64,000 nucleotides of DNA. Origin: Armatimonadetes bacterium Uphvl-Ar1. GTDB lineage: Bacteria > Armatimonadota > Fimbriimonadia > Fimbriimonadales > Fimbriimonadaceae. Location of the stretch: the NCBI GenBank assembly GCA_002162075.1, contig CP021423.1, forward strand, positions 310,001 to 374,000, read 5' to 3'. Position 1 is the stretch's first letter. Each line of letters begins with the position of its first letter. The notes below the pieces were generated by a model, which was not told the DNA's origin, ran no database searches, and was given only the letters and a program-made list of their open reading frames with translations. This document shows, piece after piece, positions 26,549 through 35,089 of the stretch. Both the position numbers and the translations under genes were made by a program.

Positions 26549-27781
26549 ATGAATCATCGCGGGAAGCTGGCGTTTGTTATTGTTTGTGGCATTTTGGGGG
26601 TGGTTTTGAGTCTGACTTTGTTGCCGCCAGTGGTTGATGGCTTTGGTCAGCGGTTGTTTGATAGTTTGCGGGAAGAATCGAGGAAGGATTCAGGGTCGGA
26701 CAAGGCGACGGAGATTCAAGTTCCGGACAAGGATGATCCTACGAAAACGACGACGGTCAAGGTGCCGCCGGTTACGGATGAAGTGGGTTCACGACCGGAA
26801 TTCCGGACTCATCCGATTGCAATTGGCTTGTTTGGATTTATTGTAGGGATGGTGGTTGGCGGAACGTTGTTGCGGGTTGGCGAAAGGTTGGGGGAGAAGT
26901 GGGAAAAGTCGCCGAGCGGTGACAAGGTGACTTTAATGTTGGGTGGTTTCACGGGGGTGATTGCGGGGATAGTCGTTTCGACTCCGTTTTGGTTTGTTTT
27001 GCAAGGGAGACCTGAAGGGGCGTTCCTGATGCTGGGGTTAGTGATGGGTTGCTCGGCAGCGATGATCTATTTGCTTCGCTCGCTTGGGCCTTATTTGCCT
27101 TGGGAGACGAGCGCGGTGAGCAAGCGCACGGGTTTGAAAGTTCTTGACACAAATGTTTTGATTGATGGTCGGGTTTATGACTTGATTCGGACTGGATTTT
27201 TGGACGGTGATTTATATGTTCCTCAGTTTGTGCTTTTGGAGCTACAGCATATTGCGGACTCTTCGGACGGTTTGCGACGGCAGCGTGGACGTCGCGGGTT
27301 GGATGTCATCAATCGAATTCGGGCGGAATTTGATGTTGAGGTGGGGACGCGTGACCGATATGCGGGGACGGAGAAAGACCAGGTTGATACGCGGTTGATG
27401 AAGTTGTGTAAGTCGCTGGGGGCGGATTTGGTCAGTAATGACTTTAACTTGAATAAGACGGCATCGGTGCAGGACATCAAGGTATTGAATATTAATGACT
27501 TGGCTTTGGCGCTCCGACCGAATGTCTTGCCGGGTGAGTTGTTGTGCGTTCAGGTGATGAAGGAAGGGAATCAGGTTGGACAGGGGGTTGGGTACTTGGA
27601 TGATGGAACGATGGTCGTTGTGGAGGGTGGGGCTGGTTTGATTGGATTGGAGGAGCCATCGGATGTTGTAGTGACTCAGGTGATCCAGACGGAGCGGGGG
27701 AAGATGATTTTTGCGGACGCGGGGAATGGGGAGAATTTGCCGGACGGACAACGGAGACGATTACCGCGTGGGCAACGGTAG
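26549..27781 (+). CDS. Membrane PIN-TRAM domain protein (YacL-like)
   Basis: 410 residues. An N-terminal membrane segment is followed by a charged region and two to three more hydrophobic segments (about 90-190). The PIN nuclease domain begins GLKVLDTNVLIDGRVYDL at about 200 with further acidic residues (DTRLMKLCKSLGADLVSND). The C-terminal TRAM domain (GELLCVQVMKEGNQVGQGVG, then LDDGTMVVVEGG) suggests RNA binding. The architecture matches the YacL/PIN-TRAM family, whose gene commonly precedes ispD. Here the end overlaps the start of the ispDF gene, the same neighbourhood seen in Firmicutes. Confidence 0.92.
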   Translation: MNHRGKLAFVIVCGILGVVLSLTLLPPVVDGFGQRLFDSLREESRKDSGSDKATEIQVPDKDDPTKTTTVKVPPVTDEVGSRPEFRTHPIAIGLFGFIVGMVVGGTLLRVGERLGEKWEKSPSGDKVTLMLGGFTGVIAGIVVSTPFWFVLQGRPEGAFLMLGLVMGCSAAMIYLLRSLGPYLPWETSAVSKRTGLKVLDTNVLIDGRVYDLIRTGFLDGDLYVPQFVLLELQHIADSSDGLRRQRGRRGLDVINRIRAEFDVEVGTRDRYAGTEKDQVDTRLMKLCKSLGADLVSNDFNLNKTASVQDIKVLNINDLALALRPNVLPGELLCVQVMKEGNQVGQGVGYLDDGTMVVVEGGAGLIGLEEPSDVVVTQVIQTERGKMIFADAGNGENLPDGQRRRLPRGQR

Positions 27782-28871
27782 GGTGATCGCGATTTTGGTG
27801 GCTTCGGGGAAGTCGGAGCGGTTTGGTACGGACAAGTTGGAGATTGATTTGGGGGGAGTTTCTGTTTGGGAGAAATCGTACCGAGCGTTACGGGATTCGG
27901 GAGTTGTGGATGGGGTGGGGGTCGTCACGCGAGCCGAGAAGGTGGCCCAGACATTGGCGCGAGTTCCGGATATGGAATTTGTGGTCACGGGTGGGGAGAC
28001 CCGGGCAGAGAGTGTCCGGAGAGGATTGGCGGCTGTTCCGGCTGGTTTCGAGATTGTGTTAGTGCATGATGCGGCGCGTCCCTTTGTATCGGCGGAGGTG
28101 ATTGAACGGGTTGTAGCGGTGGTACGCGAGCATGGGGCGGCATATCCGGCGGTCGGGGTGACGGATACGATTCGGCATGATGGGCAGTTGTTGGATCGGA
28201 CGCAGTTATTGGCGGCTCAGACGCCTCAGGGGGCGCGGTTGGATGATTTGCGATCGGCGATGATGAATCCGGCGGAGTTGACAGATGAGATGGCTTATCT
28301 GCAGGCCAATGGAGTTCAGATTTTTGCGGTTGAGGGTGACCCAGCAAATCAGAAAATTACGCATCCTGGCGATGTGAAGAGGCCCATGGAGATACGGACA
28401 GGATTTGGTTACGACGTGCACCGGTTTAGTGACGACCCGGCGAGACCGCTTTGGTTGGGGGGGGTTGAGTTTGATGATCGCCCGGGACTGGAGGGGCATA
28501 GTGATGCGGATGCCTTGCTTCATGCGATTGTTGATGCGCTCTTGGGGGCGGCGGCGCTGGGGGACATTGGGGTGCACTATCCGCCGAGTGACCCACAGTG
28601 GAAGGATTGTCCTTCTTTGAGATTTGTCGGCGAGACCGGTGAGATGTTGCGCCGAGTAGGATGGGAGATCGTGAATGTAGATGCGACGGTGGTTGCGGAG
28701 CGACCCAAGGTGATGGTTAAGGCGTTAGAAATCCGAACTGGTATTGCTGGTGCCTTGGGGATTGAAGTGGGGCGGGTGAGTGTCAAAGCGACGACAAATG
28801 AGCGGTTAGGGGCGATCGGGAATTCTGAAGGAATTGCGGGATATGCAGTTGCCACGATCAGCCGAAAATAG
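27768..28871 (+). CDS. ispDF: Bifunctional IspD-IspF (MEP pathway)
   Basis: About 367 residues from a GTG at 27768; another GTG at 27783 is possible. The N-terminal cytidylyltransferase (IspD, 2-C-methylerythritol 4-phosphate to CDP-ME) shows LVASGKSERFG, VLVHDAARPFV and AAQTPQGARLD. The C-terminal cyclodiphosphate synthase (IspF) shows GFGYDVHRF, GHSDADALLHAIVDALLGAA and KATTNERLGAIG. Fusion of the two non-consecutive MEP-pathway enzymes is known in other bacteria. The IspD signature is LVASGKS rather than the more usual ilAAGxGxR, a small departure worth noting. Start overlaps the PIN-TRAM stop. Confidence 0.93.
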   Translation: MGNGRVIAILVASGKSERFGTDKLEIDLGGVSVWEKSYRALRDSGVVDGVGVVTRAEKVAQTLARVPDMEFVVTGGETRAESVRRGLAAVPAGFEIVLVHDAARPFVSAEVIERVVAVVREHGAAYPAVGVTDTIRHDGQLLDRTQLLAAQTPQGARLDDLRSAMMNPAELTDEMAYLQANGVQIFAVEGDPANQKITHPGDVKRPMEIRTGFGYDVHRFSDDPARPLWLGGVEFDDRPGLEGHSDADALLHAIVDALLGAAALGDIGVHYPPSDPQWKDCPSLRFVGETGEMLRRVGWEIVNVDATVVAERPKVMVKALEIRTGIAGALGIEVGRVSVKATTNERLGAIGNSEGIAGYAVATISRK

Positions 28872-28889
28872 GCGTGGGAACAATCAATC

Positions 28890-29438
28890 ATGCTTGAAGT
28901 CTTGGTACGAAACGCGCAAGGAAATTTGACGGACGATAACAAGGAGTATGCAGCGAGAAAATTAGGGAAATTGGATCGCTACTTTGCGGCGGCAAGCCGG
29001 GTCGAGATGGCGCACACGGAGGATAAGCGGGGGTTGCACGAGATTGAGGTTACGGTTTATGCGGACGGGATCATGCTGCATGGGCATGAGCGGGATGACA
29101 ATTTGAATGCGGCCATTGACAAGGTCGCGGATAAGTTGGAAACGCGGTTGCGCCGGTTGAAGACGAAGCTTCTCAAGCGGGCGCGAGGGCACGGGATGCA
29201 AGTTCCGATGGGGTTGGAAGATATTCCGGAAGCGGAAACTGATTTAGGTGCGGATAGTGGTCATTTGGCAGAGAATCGGGTTTATTCGATGAAGCCGGTA
29301 AGCGTTGAAGAAGCGATCTTGCAATTGGAGTTGATGGATCATGAATTCTATGTTTTTCGGAATGTGGTGAATGATCAAATTGAAGTGGTTTATCGTCGGG
29401 CGAAGGGCGGATTTGGGTTGATGGCACCGGAAAATTAA
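28890..29438 (+). CDS. hpf: Ribosome hibernation-promoting factor, long form
   Basis: 182 residues. The N-terminal S30AE/YfiA domain (about 1-100) contains LTDDNKEYAARKLGKLDRYF and DNLNAAIDKVADKLETRLRR. The C-terminal dimerisation domain (about 125-182) has VSVEEAILQLELMDHEFYVF and IEVVYRRAKGGFGLM. Long HPF alone makes 100S ribosome dimers in stationary phase. Located 18 bases after ispDF. Confidence 0.95.
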   Translation: MLEVLVRNAQGNLTDDNKEYAARKLGKLDRYFAAASRVEMAHTEDKRGLHEIEVTVYADGIMLHGHERDDNLNAAIDKVADKLETRLRRLKTKLLKRARGHGMQVPMGLEDIPEAETDLGADSGHLAENRVYSMKPVSVEEAILQLELMDHEFYVFRNVVNDQIEVVYRRAKGGFGLMAPEN

Positions 29439-29441
29439 TCA

Positions 29442-30110
29442 CTAGTTTCCTAATTGTATAGCGAAGGTGAGGAGGTGAACTTCGGATGCACCTTGGCGGA
29501 TGAGTTCTTGGGCGCAGGCGAAAGCGGTTCCGCCAGTTGTGATGACGTCATCGAGGAGGAGGATCCGTTGGTTGGGTAGTGGTTCCGGAGCGAGGAATGC
29601 GTCTTTGAGGTTTTCGTGGCGTTGTTTGGCGTTGAGGCCGACTTGGGGTTTGGTGTAACGAGTTCGGCGGAGAAGGTGAGGGTGGACGCTGGTTTTGGGA
29701 AACGCTTGGGCGAGGAGTTCTGATTGATTAAATCCTCTTTCGGATCTTCTGGTTCGGGCTACGGGGACGGGGATGACGAGATCGTGGGGGATTGATTGCG
29801 CGGCTTTGTGAAGGATTTGGCTCAGGGGTTCGGCGAGGGGAGTGCGTCGGTCGAATTTGAGTTTTTTGACGGCTTCGGCGGCGAGGTCGTTGTAGAGAAA
29901 GGGAGCAGTGATGCTGGTGAGCGGTGGCTTTGTGGGGAGTGGGTTTGGTGCGGGGGTGAAAGTTGCCCGGCAGGCGGGACATAGTCCGGGGTGGGTGAGG
30001 TCACCGCAGAGGGCACATTTGGGAGGGTAGATGAGGTCTAGGAGGGTTTGGATCACCGCTGATTGGGAGTATGGCTTGGTGCGAAGGAATAATGTGACCC
30101 TGTTAAACAA
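29442..30110 (-). CDS. comF: ComF-family phosphoribosyltransferase-like protein
   Basis: 222 residues. An N-terminal zinc knuckle CALCGDLTHPGLCPAC is followed by a PRTase fold with the PRPP loop LLLDDVITTGGTA and the hydrophobic start IPHDLVIPVPVARTRRSERG then FNQSELLAQAF. ComFC proteins take part in DNA uptake in competent bacteria and occur broadly in non-competent ones. The start may be later (a GTG before IQTLLDLIYPPK). Convergent with hpf; the ends are 3 bases apart. Confidence 0.9.
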   Translation of the reverse strand: MFNRVTLFLRTKPYSQSAVIQTLLDLIYPPKCALCGDLTHPGLCPACRATFTPAPNPLPTKPPLTSITAPFLYNDLAAEAVKKLKFDRRTPLAEPLSQILHKAAQSIPHDLVIPVPVARTRRSERGFNQSELLAQAFPKTSVHPHLLRRTRYTKPQVGLNAKQRHENLKDAFLAPEPLPNQRILLLDDVITTGGTAFACAQELIRQGASEVHLLTFAIQLGN

Positions 30111-30291
30111 GTCTTGTCACATCTTGGTGTTTTATTGGTGCAACGTACTTAATATTGGTATCGAATTTGGTGTTTTTTCAGTTCAAAAGAGTCTTCCCAC
30201 CCCTTCCCCCCTGTTCAAGCCAGGGGCAGGCTCTCCCCATCAGGGGAGGGATGAAAACTTATCAGTCCTTTGCTGTTTTCCTTCCATGTTC
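30111..30291. other. Intergenic segment with GC-rich palindromic repeat
   Basis: Between comF and the small LuxR gene. At about 30196-30250 there is a GC-rich string with cccttcccccctg, aagccaggggcaggctctcc and ccatcaggggaggg, similar in style to the palindromes at 4 kb, 38.8 kb and 55.6-56 kb. No gene seen. Confidence 0.5.
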
Positions 30292-30336
30292 ACAAAAAAA
30301 GAAACCACCGGATTCCGTCCTTGGAATTCGGTGGTT
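30292..30336 (-). terminator. Rho-independent terminator of the small LuxR gene
   Basis: On the - strand a 14-pair stem with one G-U (30303-30336; arms aaccaccg...attcc) is followed by tttcttttttt. It lies 45 bases past the stop of the LuxR-type gene. Confidence 0.85.
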
Positions 30337-30381
30337 GTGTCTGTCCGCAGGCGACGTTGCTTGCGGGAATTTTGTTATGAC

Positions 30382-30657
30382 TTAGGCTTCGCCTTGACCG
30401 TGTCCGAAGAACGGTTCGAAGGGGATGAGTCCGAGTCGGGTCGCGGCGCGCAGAGCTTGCACGCGGTTGTTCACTTGAAGTTTTTGATAGATGTTCGCCA
30501 AGTGAAAGTCTACGGTTCGCTTCGACACGACCATTTTGTCGGCAGCTTCTTGGCTGCTGTGGCCTTGTGCGATTAAGCTCAGCACTTTGACTTCGGTTGG
30601 CGTTAGTCGGACGCCCCTTGGTGAATCAGTTGTTCTTGATGTTCCTGGCATTGCCAT
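30382..30657 (-). CDS. Stand-alone LuxR-type HTH DNA-binding protein
   Basis: 91 residues, essentially one GerE/LuxR helix-turn-helix: LTPTEVKVLSLIAQGHSSQE, then AADKMVVSKRTVDFHLANIY and QKLQVNNRVQALRAA. No sensor or receiver domain is present, so it may be controlled at the level of expression or by a partner, as with other short single-domain LuxR proteins. Own terminator downstream. A 108-base gap separates it from galK upstream. Confidence 0.85.
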   Translation of the reverse strand: MAMPGTSRTTDSPRGVRLTPTEVKVLSLIAQGHSSQEAADKMVVSKRTVDFHLANIYQKLQVNNRVQALRAATRLGLIPFEPFFGHGQGEA

Positions 30658-30765
30658 TTATCCCATTCCTCGCATTTTTGATTGCCGCCTGTGTTCTGTT
30701 TTCCATGCGGGGTTGGTTTTTTGAGATGCGTTTTGGGAATTTCTCATTTTTGTTAAGTTCCTGGT

Positions 30766-31887
30766 TCAAATCCTTAGAACTGAGGCCCCAGGTGAGGGGT
30801 GGACGGGGATGACGTTTGGGTCAGATGTTTTGACTGTAGATCGGTAGATTTGTTCGGTTTCGGAAGTAAAACTGTTAAGGAATTCTGTTTGGACAAGGGC
30901 AACGGCGGCTCCACCGAATCCAGCTCCGGTCAGGCGTGCGCCGATACAACCTGGGGATTGGATTGCGGCTTGGACGATTGTGTCTAGTTCGAGGGTGGAC
31001 ACTTCGTAGTCGTCGCGAAGGGAGACGTGGCTCGCCACCATGAGAGAACCTATTTGATCATAGTCGTTGGTGGCGAGGGCGGAAGCGAATTTCTTGGTGC
31101 GTTCGATTTCGGTGACGACATGGCGGGCGCGCTTTTTGATTGTTGAGTTGAGAATGAGTTCGAGGAGCGGAAGATTGGCTTCGCGGAGGGTGCCGATGCC
31201 AAGGATGCGGCAGGCTTCTTCGCATTGTTGCCGGCGTTCGTTGTATCCGGATTCGGCCAGGGAGCGAGGCGTTCCCGTGTCGAGGATGACGATTGATAGG
31301 TCTTCCGGAATGGGGACTGGAGTGATTTGGAGGGTGGGAATATCGATTTGGAGGGCGTGTCCGGCGATTCCACAGGCGGAAGCGAGTTGGTCCATGATGC
31401 CGCAATTGACGCCAACGTATTGGTTTTCTCCAAGCTGGCACAATTGGGCAAGTCGGGTTGGAGATTGACCGAGTTTGTCGATTTCGTTCCATGCGACGGC
31501 AGTGGCGAGAAGGAGGGCAGCGGAAGAGGAAAGTCCGCCTCCGGCGGCGGGGAGTGAACTGGTGACAGCGATCTGAAGTGGGGTTTTTGCACCGATGGCC
31601 CAGGCGGTTGCGGCGGGATATTTGCTCCAGGAATTGGGGGCGGGGAAGTCTGGGGGAAGCCGGAATGATTCCCCAGGGCCAAGCTGGGCTGAGATCAGGT
31701 GGGTTTGGTCATCGGGTGAAGGAGCGATGGCGGCGGTGATGCCAAGATTTATGGCGGCAGGAAAGACGAGACCGTCGTTGTAGTCAATGTGTTCGCCAAT
31801 CAGGTTAATCCTTCCGGGGGCCTGAGCGATATGGGTGGGTTCGGTGCCGAAGGCCGAACGAAAGAGATTTGTTGCTTCTTCAATCAT
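30766..31887 (-). CDS. galK: Galactokinase
   Basis: 373 residues. GHMP kinase (EC 2.7.1.6) phosphorylating galactose at C1. Family motifs: APGRINLIGEHIDYNDGLVF at about 24-43 (galactokinase signature), the ATP loop PAAGGGLSSSAALL, and GARLTGAGFGGAAVAL near the end. No other Leloir genes (galE, galT) are adjacent, so the rest of the pathway lies elsewhere. Divergent from the M20 peptidase transcript. Confidence 0.95.
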   Translation of the reverse strand: MIEEATNLFRSAFGTEPTHIAQAPGRINLIGEHIDYNDGLVFPAAINLGITAAIAPSPDDQTHLISAQLGPGESFRLPPDFPAPNSWSKYPAATAWAIGAKTPLQIAVTSSLPAAGGGLSSSAALLLATAVAWNEIDKLGQSPTRLAQLCQLGENQYVGVNCGIMDQLASACGIAGHALQIDIPTLQITPVPIPEDLSIVILDTGTPRSLAESGYNERRQQCEEACRILGIGTLREANLPLLELILNSTIKKRARHVVTEIERTKKFASALATNDYDQIGSLMVASHVSLRDDYEVSTLELDTIVQAAIQSPGCIGARLTGAGFGGAAVALVQTEFLNSFTSETEQIYRSTVKTSDPNVIPVHPSPGASVLRI

Positions 31888-31966
31888 GGAAATTGGTAGG
31901 TCGTTATGTGTGACCTGGTAACGATACTTGGGTTTCTGGTTGATTTGCCAGGAATGATAGGCTTGG

Positions 31967-32095
31967 TGCGGGCTGGCCTGAGCCGCCTATTTCGGGCCAC
32001 CCGCATGACTATTTGTATGGGTGAATAGTTGGCGGCATTTCTCAGCAGGAGATCGCGAGCCGGGTTTTGGTACCTGGCTCCGCAATCTCTTTTCA
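31967..32095 (+). promoter_or_regulatory. Structured 5' leader with possible pseudoknot and terminator upstream of the M20 peptidase
   Basis: Hairpin 1 (31967-32005) pairs tgcggg-c-tggcc with ggcca-cccgca. Hairpin 2 (32008-32029) pairs actatt with aatagt. The loop of hairpin 1 holds gccgcc (31982-31987), complementary to ggcggc at 32031-32036 just past hairpin 2, which would make a pseudoknot. A long interrupted stem (32049-32089; gagat/atctc, gcg/cgc, gcc-gg/cc-ggc) followed by tttt-c-att-g-ttt resembles an intrinsic terminator 31 bases before the start codon. No + strand gene ends upstream, so the terminator would act on this leader. Not matched to a known riboswitch class. Confidence 0.45.
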
Positions 32096-32120
32096 TTGTT
32101 TAGGATGTATGCTTGGGTCT

Positions 32121-33530
32121 ATGTCGACTCAGGAATTAGTAGTTCGCGTTCAGGAATGGCTTCGAGCTCACGAGGCAGAGATGCTAGCGGATTTTCAGGC
32201 GGTATTGCGGTTTCCGAGTTTGGAAGAATCTGCTCTACCAAATGCTCCTTTTGGTCAGGCGAATCGGGATGCGTTGGACTTTGCCTTGGGTTTGGCGGAG
32301 AAATCGGGAATGTCAACGCGCGACATGGAGGGATTTTGTGGTTATGCGGAATTTGGAAGTGGGAAAGGGATGGTGATGACATTGGGGCACTTGGACGTTG
32401 TTCCGGTTGGGCCGGGTTGGAAGCATGAGCCGTTTGGGGCAGAGATTGATGGGGGCTATGTTTATGCGCGAGGGGCGAGCGATGATAAAGGGCCGACGAT
32501 TGCGATGTTTTATGCGGCGCGGGCTTTGAAAGAATGTTGGCCGGAAGTTCCGGTGAGAATTCGGAGTGTTTTTGGATGCAATGAGGAGAGTGGTTTTGAG
32601 TGCATTAAGCATTATATGAAAACGGAGGAGGCGCCGACTTTGGGGGTTGCGCCGGATGCGGGTTGGCCTTGTGTTCACGGGGAGAAGGGGATTGCGGACT
32701 TTTTAATCGCGCGCGCTATGCCGGTGGGAGATTTGACGGTTTTGGAATTGTCGGGAGGGCAGAGACCGAATATCGTCATTGATTCTTTTCTCGCGAGGGT
32801 TCAGGTTTCTGCGGGTTATCGGTCGGCATTTGAGATGGCGATTGAGGAGGCTTGGGATAAGAACTTGAGTTTTGAATGGGAAGGGGATGTTTGTTCCATT
32901 CGCGGTGTCGGGAAGGCGGCGCACGGGGCATATCCTTTTGGGGGAGACAGTGCGGCGATTCGGGTTTTGCGGTTCTTGAAAGAGGCGGCACCGTTGGCCC
33001 AAGAGCGAGATTTTGACTACATGCATATGCTCACGCATATTGGCGGGAACGGAATTGGAATTGCGGGGAGTGATGAACCAAGTGGGCCGTTGACTTGCAA
33101 TTGTGGAGTGGTCGAGACTCGCGGGGACGAAGTGTTCTTTACGCTCAACGTTCGATATCCGGTGACATTTGATGGGGATGCATTGAGAGCAAAGTGCGAA
33201 GCGTTTTTGGCGGAGCTTCCGGGCGGTTACCGGCTTATTTCGATGAGTGATAGTAAGCCGCTTTACTTCCCGCTGGATCATCCGCTTGTTCGATCGATTT
33301 GTGAAATTTACGAAGCAGAAACGGGTGAAGTGAAGGAGCCAAAAACGATGGGGGGTGGAACTTATGCGCGGGCGGTTCCGAACTGTGTGGCGATCGGGAC
33401 GGGATGGGAAGGAGATGGACCAGCTCACGAGACCGATGAGCGAATGGCGATCAGCAGTTTGAACAAGATGGCGCAGATTTATGGGCATTTGTTGGTCAGA
33501 TTGGCGCAGGAAGCGGAGAAGCTGGCGTAG
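32121..33530 (+). CDS. M20-family metallopeptidase (dipeptidase PepV/ArgE type)
   Basis: 469 residues from the ATG at 32121, which follows the structured leader; the frame opens further upstream but without a plausible start. Zinc motifs of family M20: TLGHLDVVPVGPGW (His and catalytic Asp), then ARGASDDKGPTIAMF (bridging Asp), GCNEESGFECIKHY (Glu-Glu) and a C-terminal His in GPAHETDERM. The length and the PFGAEIDGGYVYARG insertion match PepV-like dinuclear zinc dipeptidases. Cytoplasmic, hydrolysing di- or tripeptides; exact substrate unknown. PepSY gene follows after 16 bases. Confidence 0.92.
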   Translation: MSTQELVVRVQEWLRAHEAEMLADFQAVLRFPSLEESALPNAPFGQANRDALDFALGLAEKSGMSTRDMEGFCGYAEFGSGKGMVMTLGHLDVVPVGPGWKHEPFGAEIDGGYVYARGASDDKGPTIAMFYAARALKECWPEVPVRIRSVFGCNEESGFECIKHYMKTEEAPTLGVAPDAGWPCVHGEKGIADFLIARAMPVGDLTVLELSGGQRPNIVIDSFLARVQVSAGYRSAFEMAIEEAWDKNLSFEWEGDVCSIRGVGKAAHGAYPFGGDSAAIRVLRFLKEAAPLAQERDFDYMHMLTHIGGNGIGIAGSDEPSGPLTCNCGVVETRGDEVFFTLNVRYPVTFDGDALRAKCEAFLAELPGGYRLISMSDSKPLYFPLDHPLVRSICEIYEAETGEVKEPKTMGGGTYARAVPNCVAIGTGWEGDGPAHETDERMAISSLNKMAQIYGHLLVRLAQEAEKLA

Positions 33531-33546
33531 GGTACGTTTAAGAGCG

Positions 33547-34080
33547 ATGTATAAGGGCATTCGTAACGTTCACAAGTGGGCGGGCTTGGTGGCGTGTTTG
33601 TTTTTGATGGTGATTTCGTTTACTGGTTTCTTTTTGGCGATCAAAGGGAAGTTGGACTGGATGCGTCCCAAGACGCAGACGGGAACGGTGGCTCCGGTTG
33701 ACGAGTTGGCTCCGGTGGGGGCGGTGATGGATTCGGCTTTTGGGGCAGGGTTTGCGGAGCTCAAGGCGATTGAGGATATTGATCGGTTGGAATTCCATGC
33801 GGAGGATGGGGTTTGGAAGGTTCTGAGCAAGGATGGGTACCGAGAGGTTCAGGTGGATGGGGTGACGGCGGAGGTTTTGAGTAAGGGGCAGCGCAATGAC
33901 CAGATGTTTGAGGATTTGCACGATTTGAGTTATTTTGCAAAGTTTTGGCACGAGTGGGGATTGCCGATTGTGGGTGTATTGCTGTTTTGTTTGAGTTTGA
34001 GTGGAATAGTTATGTTTTTTGTTCCGGTGTTCCGGAGGATGAAGTTTAAGAAAGATCAAGCGAAGAAATCAGCGGGTTAA
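33547..34080 (+). CDS. PepSY-associated membrane protein
   Basis: 177 residues from the ATG at 33547. The N-terminal membrane helix with NVHKWAGLVACLFLMVISFT then GFFLAIKG is the PepSY_TM signature, with His in the first helix. A periplasmic PepSY-like domain (about 60-120) follows, and a second helix with a further His (FWHEWGLPIVGVLLFCLSLS). Family members are often linked to iron/siderophore reduction or to peptidase inhibition. Adjacent to a peptidase gene and possibly cotranscribed with it; role inferred only. Confidence 0.85.
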   Translation: MYKGIRNVHKWAGLVACLFLMVISFTGFFLAIKGKLDWMRPKTQTGTVAPVDELAPVGAVMDSAFGAGFAELKAIEDIDRLEFHAEDGVWKVLSKDGYREVQVDGVTAEVLSKGQRNDQMFEDLHDLSYFAKFWHEWGLPIVGVLLFCLSLSGIVMFFVPVFRRMKFKKDQAKKSAG

Positions 34081-34207
34081 TTTTTCCGGCTATTTCTGGG
34101 ACTCTTTTGGGTTTTTTGTTTCTTGTTTGGAAGTGATTCGTTTACTTGATGGCGACTTCGCTGTGGCGCGCAGGTGAAGTTGCTCTTATTGAAATCAGGA
34201 GAAAGAA

Positions 34208-34912
34208 ATGAACAAAACATTAGCAGTTATTGGTCTGATAACAGTTGTTATCAGCAGTGCGCAAGCGACGATTATCACCCAGTGGAACTTCAACGATGAT
34301 GACACGGGTAATTTTCCGGGCGGGGTGAATTCCCCGAGTCCTTCGATTGGCGAGGGGCAGGCCCTTGCGGTTGGGAATGTGACTCTGGATCGGATTAGCG
34401 GAATTGGGTCAAGTGATCCGGAAGTGATTGATTTGAACCGCGCCTGGGGGGCAAGGGGGTATGACCCGTTTGAAGTTGCTCAGGGATTGGCTGGGGTCGA
34501 GTTTCGAGTTTCGACGATGGGGTTTGAGACTGTTCGGTTGAAACTTGATCAATTCAAAGATCCGAGAAGTTTGCGATTTAGTCAGATCGAAGTGTCGGTC
34601 GGGGGAATAATATACACCCCAGTGGCGGTGATTGATGGTTCGCTTGTGAATCATCCAGATTCATGGTTTAACTCGCTGGATTTTGATCTTTCGGGTGTTC
34701 AAGGAATTGGTAATAATTCGCAGATTGGGATTCGGATTGTCTCGATTTTTCCGGAGGAATCGAGTGTTGGGGGTGGTGATGCTTGGGAGACGGCGGCCGG
34801 AGTTTATTACGACCAAGTGACGATTTACTCAGAGGCGGTGCCAGAACCAGTGACGGTTTTTGGGCTGGCGGGTTTGGCTTTGGCGGGTTTGGTTCGGCGG
34901 AAGCGGGGCTAG
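34208..34912 (+). CDS. PEP-CTERM secreted protein, paralogue A
   Basis: 234 residues; signal peptide MNKTLAVIGLITVVISSAQA preceded by an aggagaaag ribosome site. The mature N-terminus has ITQWNFN, followed by GGVNSPSPSIGEGQA. The C-terminus is PEP-CTERM: VPEPVTVFGLAGLALAG then RRKRG. It shares the opening pattern (TQW-FN, SP--SIG, SSDP) with the next gene, so the two are paralogues. Probably sorted by an exosortase system to the envelope or released. Terminator-like hairpin follows. Confidence 0.87.
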   Translation: MNKTLAVIGLITVVISSAQATIITQWNFNDDDTGNFPGGVNSPSPSIGEGQALAVGNVTLDRISGIGSSDPEVIDLNRAWGARGYDPFEVAQGLAGVEFRVSTMGFETVRLKLDQFKDPRSLRFSQIEVSVGGIIYTPVAVIDGSLVNHPDSWFNSLDFDLSGVQGIGNNSQIGIRIVSIFPEESSVGGGDAWETAAGVYYDQVTIYSEAVPEPVTVFGLAGLALAGLVRRKRG

Positions 34913-34924
34913 TCGTTTAACATT

Positions 34925-34962
34925 GGCCCTCCTCTGATGAGGAGGGCCACAAGCGTTTGATT
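34925..34962 (+). terminator. Hairpin after PEP-CTERM gene A
   Basis: Perfect 10-bp stem ggccctcctc / gaggagggcc with loop tgat (34925-34948), followed by a moderately T-rich stretch. Confidence 0.65.
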
Positions 34963-35089
34963 TTGTGGGACAAACCCAGTATTAATGCGGGGAAGTTCGG
35001 CCTGAGCATTAACAATTGCTTAACGGACTTCGGCTTTCATTGTACTGTGTTCCTGGCATTTGCTTTGGAATGAATTCGGAGAAGACAAA

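Noticed and set aside
31888-32120. Known riboswitch (SAM, cobalamin, ZTP, fluoride, guanidine)
   Set aside because: No signature core was recognised; listed only as a candidate structured leader.
35055-35075. Sigma-54-like promoter (ctggcatttgctttgg) before PEP-CTERM gene B
   Set aside because: The GG-N10-GC spacing is not met.
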